DNA of 64,000 bases from contig CM043966.1 in assembly GCA_014529385.2 (NCBI GenBank), forward strand, positions 101,043,587 to 101,107,586, read 5' to 3'. The number at the start of each line of letters is the position of its first letter. Position 1 is the stretch's first letter. The translations under genes were made by a program, and so were the position numbers. Source of the stretch: Adiantum capillus-veneris. Taxonomy: Eukaryota; Streptophyta; Polypodiopsida; Polypodiales; Pteridaceae. This document shows, one piece after another, positions 10,845 through 21,954 of the stretch. Below the pieces are notes generated by a model. The model worked only from the letters and a program-made list of their open reading frames with translations. It was not told the DNA's origin and ran no database searches.

Positions 10845-12464
10845 TCACATTTTCATTAGCCATGGTCTTCCTAGGATAAATGGATAACCACTTCCCTTGG
10901 TCGACATAACATAAAAATCCACTGCCTTCTTAATGCCAAAGGCCTCCACAAAAACATTTTTACAAATGCCTACGCACCTAGCCTTGCTATTGTTTTCCAT
11001 TTTCACTTTGATTTCAGGTGTCTCATGGATGTGCATGCCTAGTCTTTGCATGAGCCCTTCTGTCATGATGCAAATTTGTGCACCCCCATCCACTAGACCT
11101 TTCCTAACCAATCTTCCTTTTATGTAACAATCTAGCACAGGTGTAATATCCTTGTTCATTTCAGCATGTGCAATTTTTACAACAGGAAAACTCTCTTTTA
11201 CCTTTCTCCTAGTGCTAACTGCCTTTGTTAAATCCCTCCTAACTTGTGGGCATAATGCAAGAAACTGAGGCCATGAGATATCAGGACCCTTACCTCGCAT
11301 GTCTTCCAACAGGTTGTATGGAGCCATACCATGTCCAAGAGGGAAGTCTTGGAGATTGATACGACGTCGAGTCCTCTTAGCTTCCTTGGTCTCCTTTGCC
11401 TTCTTGCCTTGTCCATGGTCACTCTGTGATGGGACACCCTCTTTCTCTTTACCTTTTCCTCGGCCACGCTTAATGCCATTGGCTTCCATGTCAAACTCAT
11501 TTGAATTTGTCACCTCTACCACATGCACATTTGGATCTGGCAAAGGTGGAACTCCTTCTACCCCTTGTGGAGGTGGTCTTGGTCCATTTGGCCTTTGTAG
11601 AAGCCTTGGTTGTTGACCATCTCCTTCTCCTATATTCATCACTGGGTAATTCAAGTTAGGTCTCCCTGGCTCTCCACGGGGCCAAGGACAATTATACATC
11701 CCATGTCCAGACTCTCCGCAATTCCAACATTGCAAGACTCTCCTAGTTCGTGGCTCTCTCTCTTCTGACTTCTTTGCTTCTCCCTTTGGACCTACAGCTT
11801 GTGCAAGGTGAATTGACAGGCTGCTTAAAGATTCATTTAACTTCTCAATCACTTCAGCCGTTACCTCATGAAGCTCCCTAGATGTTGATGCTTGTGACTT
11901 ACCTTTGGGTCTAAGACCTTCTATTGGAACCTCTCCCCTTAAGCACTTGAGTTTCCTATACTTCTCAGCAGCCCTAGTTTCAGCTGCATCAAAAGTAGTA
12001 GGTGCACCTGCCTCAACTTTTACCTTAAGGTCAGGAAAGAGTCCGGCTATGAACCTCTCCTTCTTTAAAAATTATGCACCATCACCAGGGTTAGCAACAT
12101 TTCGTATCCATAGAGCCCAAAGATGTAGAAACTCTTGCTTGTACAAGTAGTAGTCATCTAAGTCTTTTTTCTTATGAGAAACAATGTCTTGCCATAATTT
12201 GTGAGTGTTTTGGGGATCAAAGAAGTATTTCTTGAAACGATTCAAAACTTCTGTGTAATTCCCCTTAACTTCCTCAGGCAAAGAGTCAAACCAAGTGCTA
12301 GCATCTTTCCTAAGGACCACCTCAAACATTTCTACACGTTCTTGATCAGTTATTATCCTCTTGATACGGCAAGACATCTTGAAATTCGCTAAAAATAATT
12401 CTGCATCCTCTCCAGGCTCTCCAGAGAAAAGAGGATACCCAGACATTTGGCGTTGGCTTTCCAT
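10845..12464 (-). pseudogene. D gag-protease with one in-frame TAA
   Basis: The ATG at 12464 opens a capsid domain (SGYPLFSGEPGEDAELFL, ASTWFDSLPEE, LNRFKKYFFDP), the pattern of Retrotrans_gag. After an in-frame TAA at 12072-12074 the same frame continues. It carries a canonical CCHC zinc knuckle (CWNCGESGHGMYNC), a Pro-rich linker and a retropepsin-like segment with LVDGGAQICIM (DGG instead of D-S/T-G) and PFILGRPWL. Gag packages the RNA and the protease matures the polyprotein. The single stop may be a mutation, because both sides stay in one phase. The sequence starts 86 bases after a conserved leader ORF. Confidence 0.85.
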
Positions 12465-12549
12465 TGAATTGATTTCAAAGTGACACCCGTTTTTGTTTTT
12501 CTTTCTTAAAAAGATTTACACAATAATGTTTTCTAGCTTGCAATCTATT

Positions 12550-12768
12550 CTACAACAAAATAAAGATATTCACATCAAACGAACTATGATAATCAATAAG
12601 AGGTAGGATGACAGGGTTTGGTGATGCGAGAATTTCTCCTACTCTTTGGGCAACAAACATGAACACCATACGTTGTTGAAAATGGATTTTCCTACTAATT
12701 GCAATGTTTATTCTAATGTGTGGAGTGAAATGGAAGGGGAAAACCTCTATTCCTGGGCCATTATCCAT
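12550..12768 (-). CDS. D leader ORF 1, ~72 residues, conserved pattern
   Basis: This small ATG-initiated frame sits between PBS and gag. Its C-terminal half (KIHFQQRM...ILASPNPVILPLID...FDVNIFILL) aligns by eye with the second leader ORF at 12790-13002 and with the leader ORF of element A at 27619-27837. All three end in a hydrophobic stretch just before the stop. The shared pattern is AS-x2-P-x2-LPL, then F/L-[DE]-V-x-I-x-[VI]-L. No function is known to me. It could be a real peptide, a translation-controlling upstream ORF, or a packaging element. Confidence 0.45.
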   Translation of the reverse strand: MDNGPGIEVFPFHFTPHIRINIAISRKIHFQQRMVFMFVAQRVGEILASPNPVILPLIDYHSSFDVNIFILL

Positions 12769-12789
12769 GGTCTATGCATGACCTAATGC

Positions 12790-13002
12790 TTAAAACAAAA
12801 CAAAAATATAGACGTCCAAACTAAGGTCGTACCTAATGAGAGGCAAAATAAGAGGATTTATTGAAGCGTTTATCTCGGCCAACCTAAGAGGACCTAAAAT
12901 TCTACGAATGACACGTTGAAATTGCAACTTAGTACTAACAATTATGTGTACCTTTTGCCTTGCAATGGGAATGAAGGGATCATACAAATTTTCGTGATTC
13001 AT
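12790..13002 (-). CDS. D leader ORF 2, ~70 residues, conserved pattern
   Basis: An ATG at 13000-13002 opens a 70-residue frame 71 bases inside the PBS. It starts MNHENLYDPF, like MNQYNLPQDR in element A. It ends INASINPLILPLIRYDLSL then DVYIFVLF and a stop, the same pattern as the neighbouring ORF at 12550-12768. The two D copies therefore look like a tandem duplication of one leader module. The function is unknown. Confidence 0.45.
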   Translation of the reverse strand: MNHENLYDPFIPIARQKVHIIVSTKLQFQRVIRRILGPLRLAEINASINPLILPLIRYDLSLDVYIFVLF

Positions 13003-13054
13003 GCAAACTACTTGACTATGCTAAAGGTTGATTCTACACAAAAATACACAAGCC

Positions 13055-13073
13055 GTCCTCAGTGGGGGCACCA
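13055..13073 (-). promoter_or_regulatory. D primer-binding site
   Basis: The minus strand reads TGGTGCCCCCACTGAGGAC, three bases inside the 5' LTR. Elements A and B carry nearly the same PBS (TGGTGCCCCCTCTGAGGATC at 27066 in A; one change in B). The cognate tRNA was not assigned. Confidence 0.75.
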
Positions 13074-13076
13074 ATT

Positions 13077-13338
13077 TGAGGCGGTCCGGGGCGGGCAACA
13101 AGAAGAGTCACCTCTAGACACCCTTCAAGGCTCTCGTGCTGCTCAATGGGGCTGGGGCACAACACAACACAAACCAAAACAACAAACCCACAGCCAAATC
13201 CCAACTACACAAGGGGCACCACCTAGTTTAAGAGCGAACTAGGACGCAAAAGAGGAGAATCGTTAGAGCAACCCACAAACAAGCAAGGAATTTACACTAA
13301 CCCTAACACCAATGGAGCACTCTCACACACTAAAACAC

Positions 13339-13393
<55 letters not shown>

Positions 13394-15759
13394 TGCTCGG
13401 GCTTCTTTGAAACGTATCGGCAATGATCAAGCAAACACAACTATATATTTAAGAAAGAGAGAGAAAGGGGGAGGGGGTGTTTGTTGCATTAATACCTTCT
13501 TACAAATCTGTCATGACAAATCAAAGTGAGATTAGTATTTGTTCAACATAGCTTGCGTAAATTTCACCACAACACATCACAAGAAAATCCATCCCAATCA
13601 CTGTCTTAAGGCCCGGGGAGTCCTCTCCACCCTGTCGCCCTCTTATAGTATGTGGGATTTATGGCTAGATTGATGACAACACCAGAGACAAGCTATCAAG
13701 AACTTAACAAAAAACACCAAGACAGTTACGCATCATTGTTGTCCATTACTTCACGTTGGAAGGGAGACAAAGTATCCAAGCTTAGTCCAAATCCACCCTC
13801 CTTGATTCAGCAAATGTTGGGCTTACACTAGTAGGAGAAATGATAGATTTCCTACTCTCAATTGAATGATCACTCTCTCTCTTACAATGGCATAGAGTTC
13901 CCTTGCTAATCCCCTATTACAACACATGCACATGCATAAGACAATGAGCTTCCACTCAAGAGCTCCTTCTAGAGAGGTTGAGCTTGGCTTCTCAAGCTAT
14001 AGCATAGCGCTCTTTCTTCTCCCCCCTTTTGTGCTAGCTACACCCTCCTTTTATAGCAATTTTGAAGGCTAGGGTTACTCCTCTAACCATGGTTGGGTTA
14101 GATTTTCAGCCATTTATCTAATTTCTTTTGCTTGGAATTATCAAGAAGTTGGTGGGGAAAGAGAGAGGAGAGAAATGGAGGTGATAGGACTTTTCATAGT
14201 GGGTTAGTGTTAGTAGAGTTAGTATTAATTTACAAATGGAATTGGATATTTACAATGGGAGTATCCATGTAGGATACAAATAAGGAAGAAAAACTCTTAA
14301 GAGGTAAGAAAAGGTGGATTTCTTACAAGGTTGATGCTCCAAGCGTCTTGAGTAGGGCATATTTTGACGCTTGTTGACGGTCCACTAGCTTTGACGGTAC
14401 ATTTTTTCTCCACTCTTGACCTTCCTTGAGAGACAAGGTAATTGAAGCTGAGTAATCAACCACCATGATGCTGCCTTTTAAGAGAAGAGGCTGAATTTTG
14501 TGGTTTTTTTGATAGATATGGGTAAATTAGAGGAGGAAAACTGAGACTAGGTGGTCAATTTTGGAATGGAATTGTGTGTGGGAGGTATGAGTTCACCATG
14601 GTTTCTCTTATTCTTCAAGGTTGAGGAGAAGGTGAGTAGGGTGCACAGAGGAGTGGTGAGAGAGGTGGGGATGATGAGTGGAGAAGTGTGTGTGAAAGAG
14701 GAAAATGATAAAGTGGAAGAGAGAGTGTGGCTGCATAGCTTGGGAAAACTAGGGTCCACTAATAAAATCATAGCTCACAGCTCGTAGCTCAAAAAAATAT
14801 GAAAACATTTGAGGCAAAAGTTCAGCCCACGAGCTACAACTTTTGTTTGTATCACCTTTTCAATTTCGAAAAGCAAGTGAACTTTAAAAATTCAGCAAAA
14901 CCGACCGTTTTTTTCCACTGCACAAGGTCCTTGTGTGGTCCTTCTTTGGATGATTCTTTTGAATACCTCCAAGAGTGAGCCCTCCATAGTGCATGTATGC
15001 ATGCCACCTACCCTTGACCTTATTTGGTAGGTCTATAATTGAAGATATTGTTGAGATTATGATATAAGTGAATAGTACAACTAAGAAAATCAAATATTGA
15101 GGGGTCTAAAAAATATGTACATGTCAAATATAAATAATATAAGTGGAAAAAAATATAAAGGGGTCAAAATAAATCTCTCTCATTATGAGGCTACCATAAA
15201 AAGATAAATATTTTTGGTGTTCTAATTTTTTAGAAAAAAAATCAAAATAGATGTAGGAAGGGAAAAATCACAATAGTGAAAAAAATATACACATAAATAA
15301 AACTAGTTTTTTTGGATTTTTGTTGGGGTGGAGTTACACCAAATATAAGAGAAGCTTATATGAAAATATTTCTATATGGAATAAAGAGTATGAAAAATGG
15401 TAAGAAAAAATTGTGGTAATGGTGAGGCAATGTACAAAGCATAAATAGCACACACCTAGGTAGAAATATTTAAATAAATACCAAAATAATTATGAAAAAA
15501 TCTTTTATTTAGGCCCTATATACAAAGAAATATTTACATACGCATGGGCCATAATATACTTATATTTTTTATTTTTTTGGCTCAACTAGCCCAATGACTA
15601 GCTAATTGAGGGTTTTTTAAGAAGATATGGGAAAAGTCCCGTGACTCACGTACGCCTATGTACAGTGAAATGGTAGGGATAGCCACAGTGTTTGGGTGAT
15701 TTTGGTAGGGTGAGGTAACTCACCGTGGCAATTACAAAGAGCCGGAAAAACGGCTATCA
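13077..15759 (-). repeat. D 5' LTR
   Basis: This direct copy of 4473-7157 is about 2,683 bp. The main visible differences are the (GA)n length at 13341-13391 and scattered substitutions (for example near 14473 and 14540). In element orientation it lies upstream of the PBS and gag and would carry the promoter. Confidence 0.93.
14047..14055 (-). promoter_or_regulatory. TATA box candidate in D 5' LTR
   Basis: The minus strand reads TATAAAAGG inside the LTR, about 970 bases before its end, followed by C/T- and A/G-rich leader sequence. It is repeated in the other LTR at 5435-5443. This is a likely Pol II core promoter of the element. Confidence 0.5.
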
Positions 15760-15763
15760 TTAC

Positions 15764-16978
15764 GAAAGCCTCGTTTGACCAAATGAGTGTCATCTTTCTC
15801 ATACCAAGCATGAGGAGATTACGTCAACCCATACAAAGCCTTCTTACATTTGCACACTTTGTCCTCTTGTCCTTTTATGACAAAACCACGAGGCTGCATT
15901 ACGTAAACTTCCTCAAATATGTCACCATTTAAGAAAGCAGTAACAATGTTTGATTGATGTACATCCCAACCAAAATGAGCTGCCAATGCACATAGAACGC
16001 ACAGAAGTCATACGACAAGTGGGAGCAAAATTCTCTTCAGAATCTATGCCTTTTTGTTGTGCATAACCCTTTGCAACAAATCGAGCCTTATGGTGATCGA
16101 TCTCACCATCCAGCTTGCGTTTCAACTTGTAAACCCACTTCGTACCAATGGCCTTTCTGCCAGGAGTCAAATCACACAAAGTCCATGTGTCATTTTCTAT
16201 AAGCGCATCATATTCTGATTGCATGGCAGCCATCCAATTTCCTGAATTGTGTGCTTCATCAAAAGACAGAGGCTCCTCAACATCATGTAACCTAGACACA
16301 ACCAACGCATAACAATCTGATGCATAAGATGCATGGCGAGAGCCTGAACAAGTACGACTAGACAAAGGTGCATCCAATTTACTATCACGCAAAGTGTGCA
16401 CCACCCATTTTGGCATACCTCTAGCCTGCTCATTTTCAGCCCTTTCCTCATCAAGCATATCATGTACATCTGCATCAGTAATAGGCTGATCTGTAACATT
16501 TTCAGAAACCCCCATAGGCTGTACATTTTCCTCATTGGAACTTACATTCGTATTTCCACCACTGAAAAGAGGCAACAAAGTGTCATAGATGTCCTGTGAG
16601 CTTACATTACTGTCTCTAGTACATGACAACAAGGGATGAATAGAATCTTCCACAAACACTACATCCCGTGAAACCAGAATTCGTTTTTTTTGCGGATGAT
16701 ACAACCTATAACCTTTACTTTCAGCACTATAACCAAAAAAAAAACATTCGACAGCCTTATCATCCAATTTTTTGTGTTGTATTTGTGGCACCAAAGCATA
16801 TGCCAAACAGTCAAAAGCACGCATGTGCTCAATAGAAGGCTTTCTATCATACCATGCTTCATATGGAGTAATAGACTGCAAAGCTTTCGTAGGGCACTTG
16901 TTCAGTACATGAGTGGCACAGATGATGGCCTCAAGCCAAAAAGAATGCAGCAAAGCTTGACTTTTGACCATACATCTT
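15764..16978 (-). pseudogene. E integrase end to RT, second duplicate copy
   Basis: On the minus strand, 15922-16989 keeps a 355-residue frame. It covers the integrase tail (MVKSQALLHSFWLEAIICA, ITPYEAWYDRKPS) through the linker to the RT start (MQSEYDALIENDTWTLCDL, IGTKWVYKLKRK, KARFVAKGYAQ). It repeats 16979-18344 and is joined to it at the shared AGATGTATGGT. It leads into the D insertion at 15760; RT resumes at 4468. A deletion-prone, non-functional stretch of copia E pol. Confidence 0.85.
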
Positions 16979-18344
16979 GAAAGTAGCATTCAAATTAACC
17001 TTAAATTCAATAATATGTCTCTCATTGGGTCCAGTGATCAGCAAATCATCTACATAAAGAACCACGATGAGAAGTACATCACCCTCACACTTTACTAGTA
17101 CAATGCTTTCTGTTGGACTGTTACGGAAGCCTTGTTTGATCAAATGAGTGTCAGCTTTCTCATACCAAGCACGTGGAGATTGCTTCATCCCATACAAATC
17201 CTTGTTACATTTGCACACTTTGTCCTCTTGTCCTTACTTGACAAAACCGCGAGGCTACGTTACATAAACTTCCTCAAATATGTCACCATTCAAGAAAGCA
17301 GTAACAATGTCTGATTGATGTACATCCCAACCAAAATGAGCTACCAATGCACATACAAAAATCACAGTAGTCATACAACAAGTGGGAGCAAAACCCTCTT
17401 CATATATATGTCTTTTTGCTATGCATAACCCTTTGCAACAAGTCGAGCCTTATGGCGATTGATCTCACCATCCGGCTTGCATTTCAACTTGTAAAACCAC
17501 TTTGTATCCATGGCCTTTTTGCCAGGAGGCAAATCACATAAATTCCATGTGTCATTTTGTATAAGTGCATCATATTCTGATTGCATGGCAGCCATCCAAT
17601 TTTCTGCATTTTTTGCTTCATCAAAAGAGAGAGGTTCCTCAACATCATGTAATCTAGACACAGCCAAAGCATAACAATCTTATGCATAAGATGTATGGTG
17701 AGAGACTGGACGAGTATGACTAGACAAAGGTCCATCCAATCTACTGTCACGCATTGTATGCACGAGCCATTTTGGCATACCTCTAGCCTGCTCATTTTCA
17801 GCCCTTTCCTCATCAAGTACATCATGTACATCTGCATCAGTAATAGGCTGATCTGTAACATTTACAGAAACCCCCATAGGCGGTACATTTGCCTCATTGG
17901 AATTTACATTCGAACTTCCACCACTGAAAAGAGGCAACAAAGTGTCATAAATGTCCTATGAGCTTACATTAATATCTCTAGTACATGATAGCAAGGGCTG
18001 AACAGAATCTTCCACAAACACTACATCCCGTGAAACCAAAATATGTTTTCTTGCAAATGATACAACATATCACCTTTGCTTTCAGCACTATAACCAACAA
18101 AAATACAGTTGACAACCTTATCATCCAATTTTTTGCGTTGTGTTTGTGGCACCAAAGCATATGCCAAATAGCCAAAAACATGCATGTGCTCAATAGAAGC
18201 CTTTCTATCATTCCATGCTTCATATGGAGTAATAGACCGCAAAGCTTTCATATGACACCTGTTTAGTACATAAGTGGCACACACGATGACCTCAAGCCAA
18301 AAGGAATGCGGCAAAGCTTGACTTTTCACCATACATCTGTACAT
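16979..18344 (-). pseudogene. E integrase end to RT, first duplicate copy
   Basis: This is the upstream member of the tandem duplication. 18021-18344 encodes the integrase tail (MVKSQALPHSFWLEVIVCA). 17419-17667 encodes the RT start (MQSEYDALIQNDTWNLCDL). 16931-17218 encodes the later RT region with LYGMKQSPRAWYEKA and VVLYVDDLLITG. The last then runs into the integrase-tail sequence of the next copy (TFKMYGQKSSFAAF), which marks the duplication junction. Frames are broken by several stops. Confidence 0.85.
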
Positions 18345-18940
18345 TGGTGTTTTATCCCACGACTAACCAGAAATGCATTGATTTCATGAGACATATACTC
18401 CCCCCCTTGATTGGAACGGAGGGTGCCCATGGTACATTTCGAGACATTTTCAGCCATAGCCATAAATTGTTTGAAGCACATAAAAACTTCGGACTTCTCT
18501 TTAAGCGGAAATACCCATGCATGCCTGGAGTAATCATCAATGAAAGTCATGAAGTAAAGGTAATTGCCCAAGGACAGAGTTTGCATGGGTCCACAAACGT
18601 CACTATGCATAAGCTGCAACCTGCATGTGGCCCTAATTGAACCATCCTTTGGAAACTTAGAACGTTGCATTTTACGCAAAACACACCCTTCACAAACATG
18701 TTTGACAAGTGCTTCAATAGGTAGCAAAGAAGCAACCATATCAGATTTCTGTAAACGCAACAAACTGACAAAATTCAGATGCCCAAAACGTGCATGCCAA
18801 AATTTTGCATCGAAAATAGCCCTTGAATCTGCAACTGCATTTGCAAAATTTTGTCCACACTTGTCATACAAAGTGAGCTTATACAGCCCATGGCACAAAA
18901 GGCCAGATGCAACAATTTCATCAACCAAAACTGAGATCAT
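18326..18940 (-). pseudogene. E integrase core
   Basis: A 204-residue minus frame holds the copia GAG-pre-integrase zinc region (FWHARFGHLNF...HVCEGCVLRKM, H-x4-H then C-x2-C). The integrase core follows, with HSDVCGPMQT (first Asp) and LRSNQGGEY, where the second catalytic Asp of RSDNGGEY is replaced by Asn. It ends at GIKHQCTDV. The usual TPQQNGVAER segment with the catalytic Glu is absent before the tail MVKSQALPHSF, so a small deletion has removed the active-site Glu. Catalytically dead. Confidence 0.82.
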
Positions 18941-19252
18941 GAACTATACATATGTCATCCACAAATTTGACTACAAGTCCAAGTCTAGCAAGTGCAGATA
19001 CAAATAAAAGATTCTTCTTGATCCCAGGTACATAAAGTGCATCAACAAGTGTGAAAGAACTGCCATTTGTAGTAGTAAGCACAATCTTTCCAACTCCTTG
19101 AACTGGATAAGAGGCATTGTTGGCACAAGTGACTGAATTCCCATGAGGGACAGACTCAAGAGAGGTGAACAATTCACCATGTCAGGTAATGTGCTTTGTA
19201 GCATCACTGTTGAAATACCAGAAAATGTGAATCTACACCAACTGATATGCAT
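18921..19252 (-). pseudogene. E protease region, broken
   Basis: Two overlapping minus frames (18971-19252 and 18921-19172) cover the copia protease-to-integrase linker. HISWCRFTFSG occupies the place of the DSGAT-type active site. Downstream, GVGKIVLTTTNGSSFTLVDA and LYVPGIKKNLLFVSALARLG give the typical conserved segment after the protease. A frameshift separates the two and no intact D-S/T-G is visible. Confidence 0.7.
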
Positions 19253-20298
19253 GCATCATGGACATCAGGATTGTAAGTGCACTCTACACTAAAAGCCCAT
19301 TCTGCATCGACATTAGCATCATAGCCTCCTTTCACAGGAGACTCAACAATGGTTGCATTTGTAGTGGAACCAGTATTTGCAATGGAACCACCCTCTTTCT
19401 TCTTAGCCTCTTTGGCCTTCAATTTAGGACAATGCTTGCTCAAGTGATCATTAGCTTTGCAATAATGGCAATGCATCTTCTTTTTATCCTTATCACCAGA
19501 ATTTCCAGATGAAGTGCTGCTAGCTGAAGCATTGGGAACAGAAGTTTTGTCGCTCGCAACAGAACCATAAGAAGTGGTTGCATTGCTGTTACCACCCTTT
19601 CTTTGAGAAGCAATAAAATCGTGTTCAACTACACGCTGTCTTGTCCTATTTTTTCTGGAAAGTGACTCTTGCAACAGCAATGTGCATAATGCATGAAACT
19701 TGATAGCTTCAGGATTTCCTTGGGTCATAAGTCTCCAAGTACTAGCAAAAGTCTCGTAAGAATCTGGTAAGGCATCAAGAATAGTATGCACAAGGGAACT
19801 GTCTGAAATGACTTCACCTGCATAAATAAGTTTCTCATTGATATCCTTAACACCAGCAAGGAAAGTATCCATATCATCTTCCTCATGCATAATCTTTGAC
19901 TCCAGCTCTTTACGCAACAAAGCAATTATAGCCTCATTGCGGCTTGCATAAAGACCTTCTAGAATATCCCAAGCCTATTTTGCAGATTTTGATGAATGAA
20001 TGTGAGGAACAATGGTGCGCTTCACAGACAACACAGATAATGCATGAGCCTGTGCATCCTTTACATCCCAACGAGCTTGTTCTACCATAGGCAAAACAAC
20101 TCTAATAGGAGCAATCCTTGCAGTAAGACCTGCAACATCCTCAGAACTGGGACATACATCAATGCCCTGCACAATATTCCAAACGCACTTTGACACAAGA
20201 ACATGTTGCATCATGTAAGCCCACATAGGATAATTGTCCCCATCCAATCTGTCCTCATCATCAAATTTCTTGAACACATCTGTGTTGTTGTCAGCCAT
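19204..20298 (-). pseudogene. E gag, one in-frame stop
   Basis: The ATG at 20298 starts MADNNTDVFKKFDDEDRL, the copia gag opening, followed by LDGDNYPMWAYMMQHVL (UBN2-type gag). After an in-frame TAG at 19975-19977 the same phase goes on with LLRKELESKIMHEEDDMDTF and a CCHC zinc knuckle (CHYCKANDHLSKHC). Gag is the nucleocapsid protein of the element. The same N-terminus recurs in the fragment at 36493-36700. Confidence 0.85.
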
Positions 20299-20639
20299 GG
20301 TAAATATTGCACCTGATGTAAAAACTGTCCAAAAAGAGGAGAAACGGAGCGAAAACAACACATGCTATATAGCACAAACCGTAGAAGACTGTAAGGAACC
20401 TGTTATGCAAAAAAAAACACTGACAGAAATTCTACACAAAATGACGAATTTGCATGTGCAAACCTGCCTGTAGTGGAAACGGAGGCTGATATGAGACCGA
20501 ATTAGAAATCTGAGCAGACTGAACTCTACTATATCACCCAAAATATTTATTTAGCTTCAAACGCTCGCCAAACCTCACTGAAATCGCAGAAAGTGAGCAG
20601 GCATGTGCTGGAGCAGGTGGCAACTAAGCCCAGGAGGCT

Positions 20640-20658
20640 GCAACCTGCTCTGATACCA
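20640..20658 (-). promoter_or_regulatory. E primer-binding site
   Basis: The minus strand reads TGGTATCAGAGCAGGTTGC two bases inside the 5' LTR, the standard initiator-Met-tRNA PBS of plant copia elements. Confidence 0.85.
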
Positions 20659-20660
20659 AT

Positions 20661-20880
20661 TGTTGAAATTAGGGTTGCAAAGAAACACACACAGCTTGGA
20701 GAAGATGAAGGATGCTCAAGGCACACAATAGAGAGTGTGTTTCTTAGTGTGCAATGGAAAGATAGATATCCCTAGAGTGATGGGCGTAATGCACGGGGAA
20801 AAAACCTCCTAAAGAGGAAAAAAATGCCCCAACGGTCCTAATGTGTTCACACACATCATTACCACATGTATATGGTAACA
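20661..20880 (-). repeat. E 5' LTR
   Basis: A 220-bp LTR with TGTTG...TAACA ends, followed by TSD GGAAA. The same LTR occurs at 36976-37195 and in part at 24743-24795, each followed by the same GGAAAATACCATAA flank. Those are duplicates of this locus, not independent insertions. Confidence 0.9.
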
Positions 20881-20885
20881 GGAAA

Positions 20886-21034
20886 ATACCATAAGCACGA
20901 AGTTGTTAGGTAACTTCGGCTTGCAAAGCAGGGTTCTCCATAGCTTGATGCAACCTAATAATAAGATAATTAACAAACATGGGAGCATCATCCTTAGCAC
21001 CTTCATGTGCAAAATCAAAATTATCAATGTTCAT
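20886..21034 (-). pseudogene. Element F gag N-terminus beyond copia E
   Basis: The ATG at 21032-21034 starts MNIDNFDFAHEGAKDDAP and runs toward copia E with one stop. On removal of E plus one TSD, the reading continues into the basic region of the gag at 3151. This shows that E landed inside F gag. The equivalent piece occurs again near 24945 and 37345 in the triplicated copies. Confidence 0.55.
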
Positions 21035-21176
21035 TCTACTCTTTTTGGTTATTGTTATCCATGCTAATTAAACTTATGTATAGAATTACTTTGTGCTTTG
21101 GTACCCTCAAAAACCTTAGTCGCTACTCTTCTCTATCTTTGAAAATTAGTTCTCAAGAAGCCACACCCGTGACTTA

Positions 21177-21954
21177 TGTTAAGTATGGAGCCTGATTTAC
21201 CCTTGTAAGTTTATGTGGTAAAAACGCACATTTGTAAGGCCCCCATTATAAGCAAAAGTCATTTTGCGTGAAGGAAAATCACTCAACGGAAACCAGAGCT
21301 TTCACACCAAGAATTAGGGGCAACTTTAGGGGCCTCGGAGGCGGAAGCCCCCGATACTTTGTTTTTCTCCTCGCCGGAATATTATGGCTGGATGGCAGCC
21401 GCGGCCGGAAAGTTGTCAGAAAACAACTGTCGGTTGGTCGATGGCCAGTAGTCAATGGCCGGTGGCCGGTGGCCGGTGGCCAAATTCAATGGCCGGTGGT
21501 CGAATTCAAAAGCGGACTTGTCTTCTCAAGGGCGACCACACATGGGCGGATTGAAGGGTCCGATTTGGACTTATCTACACAAGGGCGGCTACACATGGCT
21601 GCCTCTCATGAGAGAGGGCGGCCCTTTTGGCCTATAAAAGGAGGCCATTTTTACACGCATTTCATAGTGTGAAGTTGATGCAACAAGGTGAGTGTGAGGT
21701 GGTGAGAGTGAAGCAAGGCAGGAGCTCCATTAAGGATATAATCCATTTGTAAAATACTTCTTGTTTTGAAGTACTAAAGCCATTGAGTGGTTGTTTTCCT
21801 ATGGACGTAGGCCACATTGGGTGAACCACGTATATCGTGTGTTCTCTCTCTCTCTCTCTCTCTCTCTACTCTATAATCTCGTGTATGCAAATTTGTCTCT
21901 CTCCATGAAGTAATCTACTCAATTATCTATTTAGCTACATCTTATTTCCTAACA
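21177..21954 (+). repeat. Solo LTR of copia family C, copy 1
   Basis: TGTTAAGTATGGA...TTCCTAACA, 778 bp, is flanked by the 5-bp TSD ACTTA (21172-21176 and 21955-21959) with no internal sequence: a solo LTR left by LTR-LTR recombination. Inside it are GGCCGGTGGCC-type tandem units (about 21447-21510, copy number differing between paralogues), a TATA box (TATAAAAG, 21633-21640) and a (TC)n run. The 134-residue open frame across it (21268-21672) is a by-product of the GC-rich repeats. Confidence 0.92.

Larger units (their letters stand above)
4473..15759 (-). mobile_element. Ty3/gypsy LTR retrotransposon D, probably Tat-like
   Basis: Two nearly identical 2.68-kb LTRs in direct orientation (4473-7157 and 13077-15759, ends TGAGGCGG...GCTATCA) enclose 5.9 kb with gag-protease and pol on the minus strand. 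The flanks carry a 4-bp TSD, TTAC (4469-4472 and 15760-15763). The undisturbed target can be read in the duplicated copia segment near 17125 (CTGTTACGGAAGCC). Pol order is RT, RNase H, second RNase H, integrase, which places it in Ty3/gypsy; no chromodomain is visible. Dual RNase H is known from the Tat/Ogre lineage. The LTRs differ at only a few sites by eye, so the insertion is young relative to E. Confidence 0.95.
3152..20880 (-). mobile_element. Copia LTR retrotransposon E, split by gypsy D
   Basis: The termini are TGTTGGAATTAGG...ATGGTAACA at 3152-3377 and TGTTGAAATTAGG...ATGGTAACA at 20661-20880. They are flanked by an exact 5-bp TSD, GGAAA (3147-3151 and 20881-20885). Gene order on the minus strand is gag, protease, integrase, RT, RNase H, which is the copia order. 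An Ile-tRNA-unlike, initiator-Met-type PBS (TGGTATCAGAGC) lies inside the right LTR and a polypurine tract inside the left one. Length is 17.7 kb, of which 11.29 kb is element D and about 1.37 kb is an internal tandem duplication, leaving about 5.07 kb, which is ordinary for copia. Many stops and frameshifts make it defective. Confidence 0.93.

Noticed and set aside
21268-21672. 134-residue plus-strand frame with GRWPV repeats
   Set aside because: It spans the GC-rich tandem repeat in a copia C LTR; the frame length follows from the repeat and differs between the three LTR copies.
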